This document shows, piece after piece, positions 8,263 to 16,698 of a stretch of DNA of 64,000 bases; within the stretch, counting starts at the first letter, position 1, and each line of letters starts with the position of its first letter. The notes beneath the pieces are model-generated. The model was not told the origin of the DNA. It did not search any database and saw only the letters and a list, made by a program, of their open reading frames with translations. Where the stretch lies: contig CANOZK010000008.1 of NCBI GenBank assembly GCA_947571775.1, positions 56,857 to 120,856 of the forward strand. Direction: 5' to 3'. The DNA is from an uncultured Lachnospiraceae bacterium. GTDB lineage: Bacteria; Bacillota; Clostridia; Lachnospirales; Lachnospiraceae. A program made the position numbers and the translations under genes.

Positions 8263-9504
8263 TTAACTAAGTCGGTGCACAAAAAGCCCGCTGCGCAGTT
8301 TCGGCTCAAACCAGGTAGATTTCGGCGGCATAATGTGATTGTTGTCTGCAATATCCATCAAATCGTCCAATCCCGTGGGATACATGGCGAAAGCGACTGC
8401 TTTTCCCTCATCTACCATTTTCTCCAGTTCCTTTAGTCCCCGAATGCCCCCTACAAAATCAATGCGGCTGCTGGTTCTCGGATCTTCAATGCCAAGCAGC
8501 GGTGTCAATACCTGATTCTGTAAAATCGAAACATCCAGCCGTCCCACTGGATCGTCTTCGGAAAAACTGCCCTCTTTTGCCTGGCAGAGATACCACTTTC
8601 CGTCCAGATACATGCCCATGGCATGTTTTTCCTCCGGTCTGCATGTTCCCTGCACTTCCTGCCAATCGTAAACCTGGCCCAATTTTTCCAGAAATTCCTC
8701 TTTGCTCATCCCGTTCAGATCGTGAACCACCCGGTTGTAATCCAGAATCTTCAGTTCTTCATCGGGGAACAACACGGCAAGAAAATAATTAAACTCTTCC
8801 TCGCCCGTATATCCTGGATGCTGTTCTCTGCGCTTCTGTCCCACTTTTACCGCAGAAGCCGTCCGGTGATGCCCGTCTGCGATGTAGAAGTCCGGCACTT
8901 GACGAAATGCCTGTTCAAAAGCTGTGATTTCCTCCTGATTATTTACCACCCATACCCGGTGTCCAATCCCATCCTCTGCTGTAAAATCATAAATCGGATC
9001 ATGCTCTCCGATCCAGGATTTTACCCGCTGGGAAATATCGGAAACTGCCCGATAGGTAAGGAAAATAGGCCCCGTATTGGCGTCGCACACATCCACATGG
9101 CGGATCCGGTCGGCTTCTTTATCTGAGCGGGTCAGCTCGTGTTTCTTGATGTGGTTCTGTATGTAATCGTCAATTGCCGCGCAGCCCACGATTCCTGTCT
9201 GGGCGCGGCCATCCATGATCTGCTGATAAATATAAAAACAGGGAGTTTCCTCTTTCAGATAAGTCCCCTCTTTTTCCATCCGCAGAAGATTCTCCGCCGC
9301 CTTTTCATATACCCGATCGTCATAGATGTCCACCGAAGACTCCAGGTCAATCTCCGCCTTGTCCACATGGAGGAACGAATAGGGATTGTCTTTGGCCAGC
9401 TCCCGCGCTTCCTGACTGTTCATAACGTCATAAGGCAGGGCGGCCACCCGGCTCGCCAGATCCTTCTGGGGCCGGATTGCCTGAAATGGTCGAAATATTG
9501 CCAT
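8263..9504 (-). CDS. DUF1015 family protein
   Basis: 413 residues from ATG 9504, which has GAGGAGG upstream; the earlier ATG at 9537 is in a hairpin and lacks a site. It begins AIFRPFQAIRPQKDLASRVAALPYDV, the hallmark of DUF1015, and contains the conserved FYIADGHHRTASA stretch at about residues 205-217, reminiscent of the ParB/sulfiredoxin-type GxxHR loop. DUF1015 genes commonly neighbour serC and serA in Clostridia. Here serC is directly upstream (91-base gap) and serA is not between them. Function is not established; a role in serine metabolism is inference from the neighbourhood and the loop. Confidence 0.85.
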   Translation of the reverse strand: MAIFRPFQAIRPQKDLASRVAALPYDVMNSQEARELAKDNPYSFLHVDKAEIDLESSVDIYDDRVYEKAAENLLRMEKEGTYLKEETPCFYIYQQIMDGRAQTGIVGCAAIDDYIQNHIKKHELTRSDKEADRIRHVDVCDANTGPIFLTYRAVSDISQRVKSWIGEHDPIYDFTAEDGIGHRVWVVNNQEEITAFEQAFRQVPDFYIADGHHRTASAVKVGQKRREQHPGYTGEEEFNYFLAVLFPDEELKILDYNRVVHDLNGMSKEEFLEKLGQVYDWQEVQGTCRPEEKHAMGMYLDGKWYLCQAKEGSFSEDDPVGRLDVSILQNQVLTPLLGIEDPRTSSRIDFVGGIRGLKELEKMVDEGKAVAFAMYPTGLDDLMDIADNNHIMPPKSTWFEPKLRSGLFVHRLS

Positions 9505-9595
9505 AATTTCCTCCTCTTGACGCACTTGCTGCGTCATTCAGGTAGATTTGGAAGTTTTGCTTCCAAACTTTTTCTCCTAAAGTAATATCCTTGGG
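9505..9595 (-). other. two small hairpins between serC and the DUF1015 gene
   Basis: On the minus strand two hairpins follow the serC stop: TTTGGAAG-CAAAA-CTTCCAAA and TGACGCA-GCAAG-TGCGTCA. The second ends four bases before the GAGGAGG ribosome site of the DUF1015 gene. They may protect or separate the two messages. Confidence 0.45.
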
Positions 9596-10684
9596 TTATG
9601 CGTTCTTGCTCTCAAACTCTTTCATAAAGTTTACCAGAGCCTCTACGCCCTCGATTGGCATCGCATTGTAAATGCTGGCCCGCATACCGCCTACGCTGCG
9701 GTGTCCCTTCAGGTTTGCAAAGCCTGCCTCGCCCGATTCCTGGATAAATTTTTTCTCCAGCTCGTCGTTTCCGATGACAAAGGGCACATTCATAAGAGAG
9801 CGATCCTCCGGAACTACGGTTCCGCGGAACATCTGGCTCTGATCCAGATAATCATACAGAATCTTTGCCTTCTTCTCGTTGCGTTCCTTGACTACTTCCA
9901 GTCCGCCCATCTTTTTCAGCCACTTAAATACCTTTCCGCAGATATAAATACAGTAGCAGTTCGGCGTATTGTAAAGGGACTCTGCGTCGGCATGCGTCTT
10001 ATAGGTCAGCATGGTCGGCGTCTGAGGCAGCACATCTTCTGTGATCAAATCTTCCCGGATAATCGTAATGACCATACCTGCCGGGCCGATGTTTTTCTGA
10101 ACGCCGCCGTAAATAATGCCGTATTTGCTCACATCCACCGGTTCAGATAAGAAGCAGGAGGATACATCGGCTACCAAAAGTTTTCCTTTTGTATTGGGCA
10201 GTTTTTTGTATTTTGTGCCGTAAATAGTGTTGTTCTCGCAGATATATACATAATCGGCGTCGTCACTGATCGGCAGATCGGAGCAATCCGGTATGTAAGA
10301 AAAGGTTTTGTCCTCGGAGGAAGCAATGACATTGGCCTTTCCGAATTTCGTCGCCTCTTTCCATGCTTTCTTTGCCCACTGTCCGGTGATGATGTAATCC
10401 GCCACTCTATTTTTCATCAAGTTCATAGGAATCATCGCAAACTGCTGGGAAGCGCCGCCCTGAAGGAACAAAACTTTATAGTTATCTGGAATATTCATCA
10501 GTTCACGCAGATCTTTTTCCGCTTCCTTGATAATGTGTTCAAAAGCTTTGGAGCGGTGGCTCATCTCCATCACAGACATACCGCTTCCCTGGCAATTCAG
10601 CATTTCCTCTGCCGCTTCCTTTAAAACCTCTTCCGGCAGCACTGCCGGGCCTGCTGAAAAATTGTATACTCTTTCTGTTGACAT
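9596..10684 (-). CDS. serC: phosphoserine aminotransferase
   Basis: PLP enzyme converting 3-phosphohydroxypyruvate and glutamate to phosphoserine. The 362-residue protein starts with RVYNFSAGPAVLPEEVL, has the FLQGGASQQFAMIPMNL phosphate/PLP-binding segment and the Schiff-base lysine in YGGVQKNIGPAG (about residue 196). C-terminal GHRSVGGMRASIYNAMP is typical. The start has GAAAGGA upstream. Serine synthesis also needs serA and serB, which are not in this window. Confidence 0.97.
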   Translation of the reverse strand: MSTERVYNFSAGPAVLPEEVLKEAAEEMLNCQGSGMSVMEMSHRSKAFEHIIKEAEKDLRELMNIPDNYKVLFLQGGASQQFAMIPMNLMKNRVADYIITGQWAKKAWKEATKFGKANVIASSEDKTFSYIPDCSDLPISDDADYVYICENNTIYGTKYKKLPNTKGKLLVADVSSCFLSEPVDVSKYGIIYGGVQKNIGPAGMVITIIREDLITEDVLPQTPTMLTYKTHADAESLYNTPNCYCIYICGKVFKWLKKMGGLEVVKERNEKKAKILYDYLDQSQMFRGTVVPEDRSLMNVPFVIGNDELEKKFIQESGEAGFANLKGHRSVGGMRASIYNAMPIEGVEALVNFMKEFESKNA

Positions 10685-10815
10685 ATGTTCTATCGTCCTT
10701 TCTTAAATGTCTTTGTAGCTTCATCTCTTTTTATGCCTCAGCGCGCGTTTGAAGATACACCTTAACATTCTACCACACTTCGCAGACGGCAACAATCCCA
10801 AAAAAACTGGAAAGC

Positions 10816-13044
10816 TCATCTTTTTATCGTAATTTTTGCGCTGTACTTGCTGCACTGCTCTCCAAAACCGATTTTGCTGACGCAAGCTTGCGCCTTGAAA
10901 CGCTGCCAGTGGTAATTCTTCAAATCAATGTCTGGTAAAGTGCAGGTAATCTTCCCACCAGATTTTTGAGCCGTACCAATTTTTTGATATTTTTTGGCTG
11001 ATCTCTGATAACGGTACAACTTATTTCCCTTGATTTGATACGCAATCTGATATTTTTTTGTACGGTGATTATATTGGTAAATCTTATATGCGGAAGCTCT
11101 GGCGCTGGTTTTTATGGTTATTTTCACCTTCGTAGCCTTCTCAGAGGCTTTACCGCTGCGCTTAATGGATAGTTTAGCGGGTGCTTCCGGTTTCGTCAAT
11201 ACCTTTTGGATGCCGCTGTAAGCTCCATAACTGACAGCAGCTCCCGTCCCGTTCACTGCGCGCACTCGGTAACGGTAGGCCGAAGCCGACTGGACGGTCT
11301 TATCTATATAGGAAGTTTTCGACGTCGTTTTCAGTAATTTCCAGCTTCCGCCGGAGGCCGGCGCACGGTACACCTCGTATTTGACGGCATTTGCAGCCGA
11401 ATCCCATTTGATGGTCACTTTTTTTACCGCAGGCGTTGTTGTCTGAACCGAAGCTTTTGCCGGAGCCGGAGCGGTCAAAACAATGGAAGAATCTTCGGTA
11501 TACGCCTTAATCCGGGCGTTTACCGACTTTCCGGTGCTGAGATAATTCCCGTTCATGTCCTGCCAGCCCGTCCCGTTCGCGCCGCGGTAAAAAGACTGTC
11601 CGGCTCCTACACTGGCCTCAAATGCAATCCAACCGCTGTCCACCGTAGATTCAATGGAAAAATTCTTTTCCGTGTCGCTTCGATTGGTAAAAATTACGCT
11701 GAAATAACTGTTTTCCCGCAATGCTACCTCGTTTTGCAGCGGGAACGTATAATATCCGCTGTAACGGGCAGACACCGGTTGAGCGGAAATCATATGGATA
11801 CCGCTCGACGGATCTGCCGGATCGGTCAGCTCGGTATAGACATCTACTGCCAAATCGGTATTGGCAGAACTTATCAAAATCCCTACGGCTTTTAAGATCT
11901 CACTGCCAGAGGGATTGCCTTTTACCTGAAAAACATTGGCATGGGAAGCCCTTGTGGCAACACGCACCGAGCTGCTCCCGGAAGATCCATCGTACTGGTA
12001 ATTATGGCGATAATTATCCGCTGACTCAAACTCCGTAAACACTGCCCCAGAAATGCTTTTGTCCTCATAAGAAATGTAAATATATCCCTCGTCCCCGAAT
12101 GCGTCCCCCCAACTGTTTTTGACAATCCACGCGCCATCCCTGGATACGCCGCAGGACGGATCAAAGTTTTCTTTCTGATAGGCATCGTCCCAACCCACAA
12201 TTGTAACTGCATGGTTGATGCTTCTTCCCGCCTCTGGACAAGAGTACGCGGCTGTGCTCTCATTATAATAAGGAAATGCATAGTAGAAATTAATCCCTAC
12301 GGGCTGCTGTCTGGAAGACAAAACCTCTTTGATCTCCTCCTCAGAAGCATAGATAAACCCGGCATTTTGCAGATGGGCTTCCGATACATACGCCAGCCCT
12401 TCGTCCAAGTCGGATATCTCAGAAACGTACGGAGCAGTCTCTTCCCTGGCCACGCCTGACCAAGTAGACAAAAACTTGCTGGAGAGCTGCATATTTCCGC
12501 CAATGGTTCGATAATTGCTCGATGCATCGTTTGCGATATTCTTATCCCCGGAAGTATTTCCCAGCGGGTCATTGACCCGATTATAAAAAAAGTAAGCCAG
12601 ATGCTCTTCCGAAAGATCGGGATTGGCTTCTAGCCCCTGTTTTAATAAAGCTGACTCGGCCATGGACATGGCGGCAAAAGCCCAGCACATGCCGTTCTCC
12701 ACCTGGTTTTTTACACTGCTTACCAGTCCTAAATCCCGCAAATCAAATCTTTCCTGATAAGATGCCTTGGCCCGCTGCTCCTGAGTCAGCACTGGCTCCG
12801 CCTCCTCGTCCGGCGTCGGCAGCTCATGAAGCTCTGGAACCATGGCTTTCTGCTCCTGCTTCTCTGCCTCGGTCATCGGTCTTCCCAAAATATAATCCAG
12901 ACCATCTTCTGCTGTGTCTTGGCTCACGGACTGTCCCCTTGGTTCCTGCTCCATATTCTGGGCAAAAACAGAGACAGAGCCGCTTCCTGCCGCCAGTCCC
13001 AGGCTTAATATTGCCGCCAGGCAGATTCCTCTTGCTTTTTTCAT
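10816..13044 (-). CDS. secreted C1A papain-like cysteine protease with Fn3-type C-terminus
   Basis: 742 residues. Signal peptide 1-28; a short pro-region; then a peptidase C1A domain with oxyanion Gln114, catalytic Cys120 (GMCWAF), His278 (INHAVTIVGW) and Asn310 (KNSWG). A beta-rich region at about residues 340-510 resembles the lectin-like domain often fused to clostridial C1A proteases. One clear fibronectin type III-like repeat (about 530-615) and a further beta domain rich in Lys/Tyr complete it. No LPxTG anchor. All four active-site residues are present. Its ATG overlaps the stop of the upstream surface-protein gene by four bases, so both are made together and may act at the envelope. 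Confidence 0.9.
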   Translation of the reverse strand: MKKARGICLAAILSLGLAAGSGSVSVFAQNMEQEPRGQSVSQDTAEDGLDYILGRPMTEAEKQEQKAMVPELHELPTPDEEAEPVLTQEQRAKASYQERFDLRDLGLVSSVKNQVENGMCWAFAAMSMAESALLKQGLEANPDLSEEHLAYFFYNRVNDPLGNTSGDKNIANDASSNYRTIGGNMQLSSKFLSTWSGVAREETAPYVSEISDLDEGLAYVSEAHLQNAGFIYASEEEIKEVLSSRQQPVGINFYYAFPYYNESTAAYSCPEAGRSINHAVTIVGWDDAYQKENFDPSCGVSRDGAWIVKNSWGDAFGDEGYIYISYEDKSISGAVFTEFESADNYRHNYQYDGSSGSSSVRVATRASHANVFQVKGNPSGSEILKAVGILISSANTDLAVDVYTELTDPADPSSGIHMISAQPVSARYSGYYTFPLQNEVALRENSYFSVIFTNRSDTEKNFSIESTVDSGWIAFEASVGAGQSFYRGANGTGWQDMNGNYLSTGKSVNARIKAYTEDSSIVLTAPAPAKASVQTTTPAVKKVTIKWDSAANAVKYEVYRAPASGGSWKLLKTTSKTSYIDKTVQSASAYRYRVRAVNGTGAAVSYGAYSGIQKVLTKPEAPAKLSIKRSGKASEKATKVKITIKTSARASAYKIYQYNHRTKKYQIAYQIKGNKLYRYQRSAKKYQKIGTAQKSGGKITCTLPDIDLKNYHWQRFKAQACVSKIGFGEQCSKYSAKITIKR

Positions 13045-13991
13045 AAAGCCCTCCTTCCCTTCATACAGACGACGCCAACTACTGTGCTTACCAAAAATAT
13101 AGGTATGAAAAATGATTTTCCGATTTCCTGTTTGGATTCGCTCAACGTTGAAGTTTTTGTGTCTGTATTTTCCGTTGGAGGGCCTTGCTCTCTCCTTTTT
13201 GGTTTGTTCTCCTTTTCTTTTACAGTCTTTTCCAGCGCTGCGGAAATCTTTGGTTCCGGTTCTTCCGTATCAACAACGGCCATCTTTACATCCGCAGATT
13301 CGTCCGTCAAAACATCCAAATAGCCTTCTGTTTTTATCGGTATTTCTTCTGGTATGGCTTTTAGTTTCTCTTCCAGAAGAGTTGTTATCTGTTCGTTTGC
13401 TATTTCATCAATGTCTTCGGCTTTCTCTTCCTCCGGGAAGATAACTTCTGGAATAACACTTGCAAAAATGGAGGACTCCAGATTTTCTTCTTCGCGTTCG
13501 TTAGCAACATCTAATTCTTCTTCCGTCTTTATGTGAAAAGCAACCACATCGTAAGAAGTTGCGGTTACCTGGCGTACTTCCTCTTCTGGACAAAAATCCT
13601 TCGATACCGACGCTGCTGGTACCTCCTCCACTATTTCCCCCGGCATGATGTCCGAAACTTTGCCGTCAATTTTTGATATTCTCTGGTAAACCGCTGTATA
13701 AAGGGCGCTTTCTGTCACAACCTCCTGAATTTGCGGCTCCCATCCTGCAAACTGGTAAATATACTGCTCGTCCTCTTTTTGCTCTGGAATGCAGATATCT
13801 TCCAGCACATCCCCATATGTACAAATCTTTGAATCCAAAATATTCCCGTCGTCATCCAGAAAGTCGACGATATAGCTGATCGTTTCCATCGACTCCAGAC
13901 TGTCCCCAGAAATTTCAGCAGCACTTATGGGAACTGCAGCCACCATACAAACAGCAAATACAGCCATTGCCAAGATACTTTTGTTTTTCAT
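13041..13991 (-). CDS. membrane-anchored acidic surface protein with InlB-repeat-like domain
   Basis: 316 residues. Signal peptide 1-25 (cut after ISAA). Residues 35-108 look like a bacterial beta-grasp repeat of the InlB-B/MucBP type: YIVDFLDDDGNILDS, FAGWEPQ, ALYTAVYQ. A long acidic Glu-rich region follows, then a C-terminal membrane segment (FFIPIFLVSTVVGVVCM) ending KGRRAL, so the protein is likely tethered to the membrane face-out. No sortase motif. It precedes the papain-like protease with a four-base overlap; it may present, anchor or inhibit that enzyme, but this is inference. Confidence 0.75.
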   Translation of the reverse strand: MKNKSILAMAVFAVCMVAAVPISAAEISGDSLESMETISYIVDFLDDDGNILDSKICTYGDVLEDICIPEQKEDEQYIYQFAGWEPQIQEVVTESALYTAVYQRISKIDGKVSDIMPGEIVEEVPAASVSKDFCPEEEVRQVTATSYDVVAFHIKTEEELDVANEREEENLESSIFASVIPEVIFPEEEKAEDIDEIANEQITTLLEEKLKAIPEEIPIKTEGYLDVLTDESADVKMAVVDTEEPEPKISAALEKTVKEKENKPKRREQGPPTENTDTKTSTLSESKQEIGKSFFIPIFLVSTVVGVVCMKGRRAL

Positions 13992-14029
13992 TGGCTCTCT
14001 CTTTTCCTTTCGTAGATTCGCTCCCTTTT

Positions 14030-14058
14030 ACTATACTTGCTTTTCCCCTATTTTGCAA
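14030..14058 (-). promoter_or_regulatory. promoter of the surface protein-protease pair
   Basis: Minus strand TTGCAA (14058-14053), 17-base spacer, TATAGT (14035-14030), 39 bases before the ATG at 13991. The remaining sequence to 14270 contains no gene I recognise. Confidence 0.65.
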
Positions 14059-14270
14059 GCGAATGTAATCTCGCCGATAGCGTAAAATTTTGCTCGTTTT
14101 TAGAAATACAGCCATTTTCTCCAGAAATTAGTATTAGAATGCGCCTGAAAAGGATTGTCCAATGCTGGCTTGAATATTTGATAATATAACAATTCTCTGG
14201 TATAGTCAAATCGATAAACCTAAAATATCATTTGTTCTGCCTGACCAATGAGAATTTGTCGCTTTGTTAA

Positions 14271-15020
14271 TCAACTCCGCTTTTTACTACAATGCACAGC
14301 AATAGCCTGTTTGACGAAACCGGCCGTTCCATCTCCGCCTGCTTTGTCAATGCTGCTCTTGAAACGTTCATCACATACATACATTTCACCCAATCCGCTA
14401 AGGATTTCATTTGTACATACATAGTAGTTATCGGTTATAAATTTCTGTAATGCAGAGATTTTCTTTTGTACTTCATCGACATTAGGAGTTAAATGTTTTA
14501 ATTCTCCTAATTCAGAAAACATGGTCATTAGTTCGTTTGCAATCTTGCTATAATCACCTTCATTTCGAGTAATATCTTTTTGTTCGTACTCTTGATACGC
14601 TTTCGTATTGCCCCATTTTGCCTTGACTTCCGCCTCATACTTTTTAATTTCGCTCTTGTCGAAAACGTCAAAATTCATTGTTGTCACTCCTTTGTTTTGA
14701 ATTTCACGGGCAAAGATAATAAGTTCCCCTATGTGTTTATATTGTAATTCTAACAACTCAATTTGCTGAGCAATTGCTTCTGATGGGTCAAAATCAGGGC
14801 TGTCAAGAATTACTTTGATTTCTTTTAAGGGAAACTCTAATTCACGAAACAATAAAATATTTTGCAAACGGCTAAGTGCCGTATCGTCATACATTCGATA
14901 GCCTGATTCGGTTACTTTCGTAGGTTTCAAAAGCCCGATTTCATCATAATAATGAAGTGTGCGGGCGGTGATGCCAGTCAATTTAGCAACCTCATGGACA
15001 GACATAGATTCTTTAGTCAT
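14271..15020 (-). CDS. MerR-family regulator with TipAS effector domain
   Basis: 249 residues. N-terminal winged helix of the MerR type: VHEVAKLTGITARTLHYYDEIGLLKP (residues 8-33), ESGYRMYDD, then a dimerising coiled coil. From about residue 120 the TipAS-like domain (YEAEVKAKWGNTKAYQEYEQKD, then helices to ALQKFITDNYYVC) binds hydrophobic or antibiotic-like ligands in this family. GGAGG lies nine bases before the ATG. The regulator sits downstream of a promoter with a 19-base spacer, the classic MerR-activated geometry, so it is probably autoregulated. The gene it once shared the message with is deleted. Confidence 0.9.
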   Translation of the reverse strand: MTKESMSVHEVAKLTGITARTLHYYDEIGLLKPTKVTESGYRMYDDTALSRLQNILLFRELEFPLKEIKVILDSPDFDPSEAIAQQIELLELQYKHIGELIIFAREIQNKGVTTMNFDVFDKSEIKKYEAEVKAKWGNTKAYQEYEQKDITRNEGDYSKIANELMTMFSELGELKHLTPNVDEVQKKISALQKFITDNYYVCTNEILSGLGEMYVCDERFKSSIDKAGGDGTAGFVKQAIAVHCSKKRS

Positions 15021-15163
15021 TCCAAAATTCCTCCGCAGCGTCTAAAATTTCTTTTGCGGGTAAAAGTGTCGCTTCAACCGCACTTTTACCAGTTTTTTTC
15101 AAGTAATGCTTTACTAAATGATAGCCGCAAGCATATCCAGCGCCGTACAACAGATACCTTCAT
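15013..15163 (-). pseudogene. deleted DUF2268-like Zn-protease gene (start fused to C-terminus)
   Basis: A good ribosome site (GGAAAGGAGC) and ATG at 15163 are followed by only four to five codons in frame before the reading shifts. In another frame the C-terminus of a DUF2268-type predicted zinc protease is legible: LYGAGYACGYHLVKHYLKK, then TGKSAVEATLLPAKEIL and EEFWND, with the stop at 15013-15015 inside the start of the merR gene. The pattern is what a large internal deletion would leave. Eight-base overlap with merR shows the intact gene was translationally coupled to it. Confidence 0.6.
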
Positions 15164-15191
15164 ATTTTTTGCTCCTTTCCTGTTTTCCCAT

Positions 15192-15222
15192 ATAATAAAC
15201 TATGACGTAACGTGAAAGTCAA
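15192..15222 (-). promoter_or_regulatory. MerR-type promoter with 19-base spacer
   Basis: Minus strand TTGACT (15222-15217), 19-base spacer, TATTAT (15197-15192). The spacer TTCACGTTACGTCATAGTT contains an imperfect dyad as expected for a MerR operator. It would drive the deleted protease gene and merR. Confidence 0.7.
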
Positions 15223-15404
15223 GGGGCAATTCAACTTTCTGACAGAAGCATTCAGAAAAAAACGGGGGTACAAATCATTGTGATGATACAACGTCAAATG
15301 GAAAAAGACTGTGAATCGCTGTTCGGGATACCGAAATGGAATGGCCGATTTCGGCCCTATGGGCCAGGGTGAGATATGTGCATTGGAATCATGGGATATA
15401 ACAA

Positions 15405-15430
15405 AAAAATCCCTGTAATCAGGGATTTTT
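15405..15430 (-). terminator. terminator after the tRNA cluster
   Basis: Minus strand AAAAATCCCTGATTACAGGGATTTTTTT: stem ATCCCTG/CAGGGAT with flanking A/T pairing and a U-run, directly after the tRNA-Leu gene. Confidence 0.85.
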
Positions 15431-15434
15431 CCAA

Positions 15435-15521
15435 TGCCGCAGACCGGAATCGAACCGGTACGGGTATCACTACCCACGGGATTTTAAGTCCCGGGCGTCT
15501 GCCAGTTCCGCCACTGCGGCA
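15435..15521 (-). tRNA. tRNA-Leu (UAA)
   Basis: 87-base class II tRNA on the minus strand: acceptor arms TGCCGCA / TGCGGCA, anticodon loop ACTTAAAAT giving UAA, a long variable arm, and T-loop GGTTCGATTCC. Last gene of the four-tRNA cluster. CCA is not encoded. Confidence 0.95.
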
Positions 15522-15526
15522 TATAA

Positions 15527-15600
15527 CGACCCAGAAGAGACTCGAACTCTCGACCTCCGCCGTGACAGGGCGGCGCTCTAACCAACTGAGCCACTGGGCC
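15527..15600 (-). tRNA. tRNA-Asp (GUC)
   Basis: Minus strand, 74 bases: acceptor GGCCCAG / CTGGGTC with discriminator G, anticodon loop CTGTCAC giving GUC, T-loop AGTTCGAGTCT. Third gene of the cluster. Confidence 0.95.
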
Positions 15601-15630
15601 AAAATATACAACTATCATATCGAAACTAAA

Positions 15631-15704
15631 TGGACCTTCGGGGACTCGAACCCTGGACCGACCGGTTATGAGCCGGGTGCTCTAACCAACTGAGCTAAAG
15701 GTCC
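15631..15704 (-). tRNA. tRNA-Met (CAU), elongator
   Basis: Minus strand, 74 bases: acceptor GGACCTT / AAGGTCC, anticodon loop CTCATAA giving CAU, T-loop GGTTCGAGTCC. The GGACCTTTAGCTCAG start matches elongator Met tRNAs; tRNA-Ile2 with a modified CAU is the alternative. It is not an initiator, lacking the unpaired 1-72 end. Confidence 0.88.
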
Positions 15705-15714
15705 GTCTTTTGGA

Positions 15715-15786
15715 TGACTCCAAGGGGATTTGAACCCCTGTTACCGCCGTGAAAGGGCGGTGTCTTAACCACTTGACCATGGAGCC
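15715..15786 (-). tRNA. tRNA-Glu (UUC)
   Basis: Minus strand, 72 bases: acceptor GGCTCCA / TGGAGTC, anticodon loop CTTTCAC giving UUC, T-loop GGTTCAAATCC. First gene of the Glu-Met-Asp-Leu cluster. Confidence 0.95.
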
Positions 15787-15905
15787 CTTGTCTTGACGAC
15801 GATGATAATTTTATCATATGTTTATCCCTTTTGCAAGAGTTTTTTTTCAAAAAAAAGGAATATTTTGAACGCCGCCAAGATGCGAGCGCGTATTCCCCAA
15901 AGAGC

Positions 15906-15943
15906 CTATATATTTAGCGATTTTTTAATCGCCAAATATATAG
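15906..15943. repeat. long near-perfect palindrome after rubrerythrin
   Basis: CTATATATTTAGCGATT pairs with AATCGCCAAATATATAG around a TTTT loop: 16 of 17 pairs. It lies just downstream of the rubrerythrin stop. It may be the gene's transcript end or a small dispersed palindromic element; there is no U-run after it on the minus strand. Confidence 0.6.
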
Positions 15944-15961
15944 TGCTCCATTCAGCAGGTT

Positions 15962-16561
15962 TTAAGCCATCCCATTCGGCAGCAAATCCAGACGGATGAA
16001 ATACCCCTGGTCGTGCCGGCAGACCGGACATGCTTTGGGCACTTCCGTCCCCTGATAAATATATCCGCAGTTCAAGCACATCCACGCGGTTTCCACATCC
16101 GAAACAAATAATTTTTTCTCCTCCAGAAGCTGCGCCAGATAACCAAACCGATCTCCATGAGTTTTCTCAATCTGGGCAATCCTGCGAAAAGAATCCGCTA
16201 CTTGGGGAAATCCCTCGGCGGCAGCCACTTCCCCAAAATGATGGTATACATCGTCATGCTCCTCGTACTCATTATGCTGTGCCGCCCGCAGCAGCTTGTC
16301 TACATCCTTGTAGTTATCTACCGGATAACCTGCATCAATGATAACCGTATGGCCGTTTAACTCTTGCAGATGATTGTAAAATATTTTCGCATGCTGCTGT
16401 TCCTGAGCCGCCGTAAAACGAAAAACCTGTTCAATCACATGAAGATGCTCTTTTTTTGAAAAATCAGCGCTGAATACATACCGATTCCTGGCCTGGCTCT
16501 CTCCGGCAAAAGCACGCATAAGATTGGCTTTTGTCTCACTATCACAAAATTTTATCGACAT
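15962..16561 (-). CDS. rbr: rubrerythrin
   Basis: Non-haem diiron peroxidase that reduces hydrogen peroxide in anaerobes. 199 residues from ATG 16561, which has AGGAGG six bases upstream; a longer reading to 16699 runs through a hairpin. The ferritin-like domain carries ExxH-type ligands (AGESQARNRY, AAQEQQHAKIF, EYEEHDD, QIEKTHGDRF) and the C-terminus is a rubredoxin-like knuckle with CLNCGYIY and CPVC. Complete and normal in length. It stands alone between tRNAs and cell-wall genes. Confidence 0.95.
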   Translation of the reverse strand: MSIKFCDSETKANLMRAFAGESQARNRYVFSADFSKKEHLHVIEQVFRFTAAQEQQHAKIFYNHLQELNGHTVIIDAGYPVDNYKDVDKLLRAAQHNEYEEHDDVYHHFGEVAAAEGFPQVADSFRRIAQIEKTHGDRFGYLAQLLEEKKLFVSDVETAWMCLNCGYIYQGTEVPKACPVCRHDQGYFIRLDLLPNGMA

Positions 16562-16649
16562 ACTGACCTCCTTGTACATTTTGTATACTCTCGAAATTTT
16601 TTTACTGTTACCAGTATGTCCGTTTTTTTCCATTTTATTACATACATCT

Positions 16650-16691
16650 AAGAGGCTGTTTGAAAAGCACGAACTTCTCAAACAGCCTCTT
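16650..16691. terminator. strong hairpin between NlpC/P60 gene and rbr
   Basis: A 14-base-pair stem AAGAGGCTGTTTGA / TCAAACAGCCTCTT with a 14-base loop. The plus-strand side is followed by seven T; on the minus strand it follows the stop at 16699 and the T-run is short. It probably ends the hydrolase message. Confidence 0.6.
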
Positions 16692-16698
16692 TTTTTCA

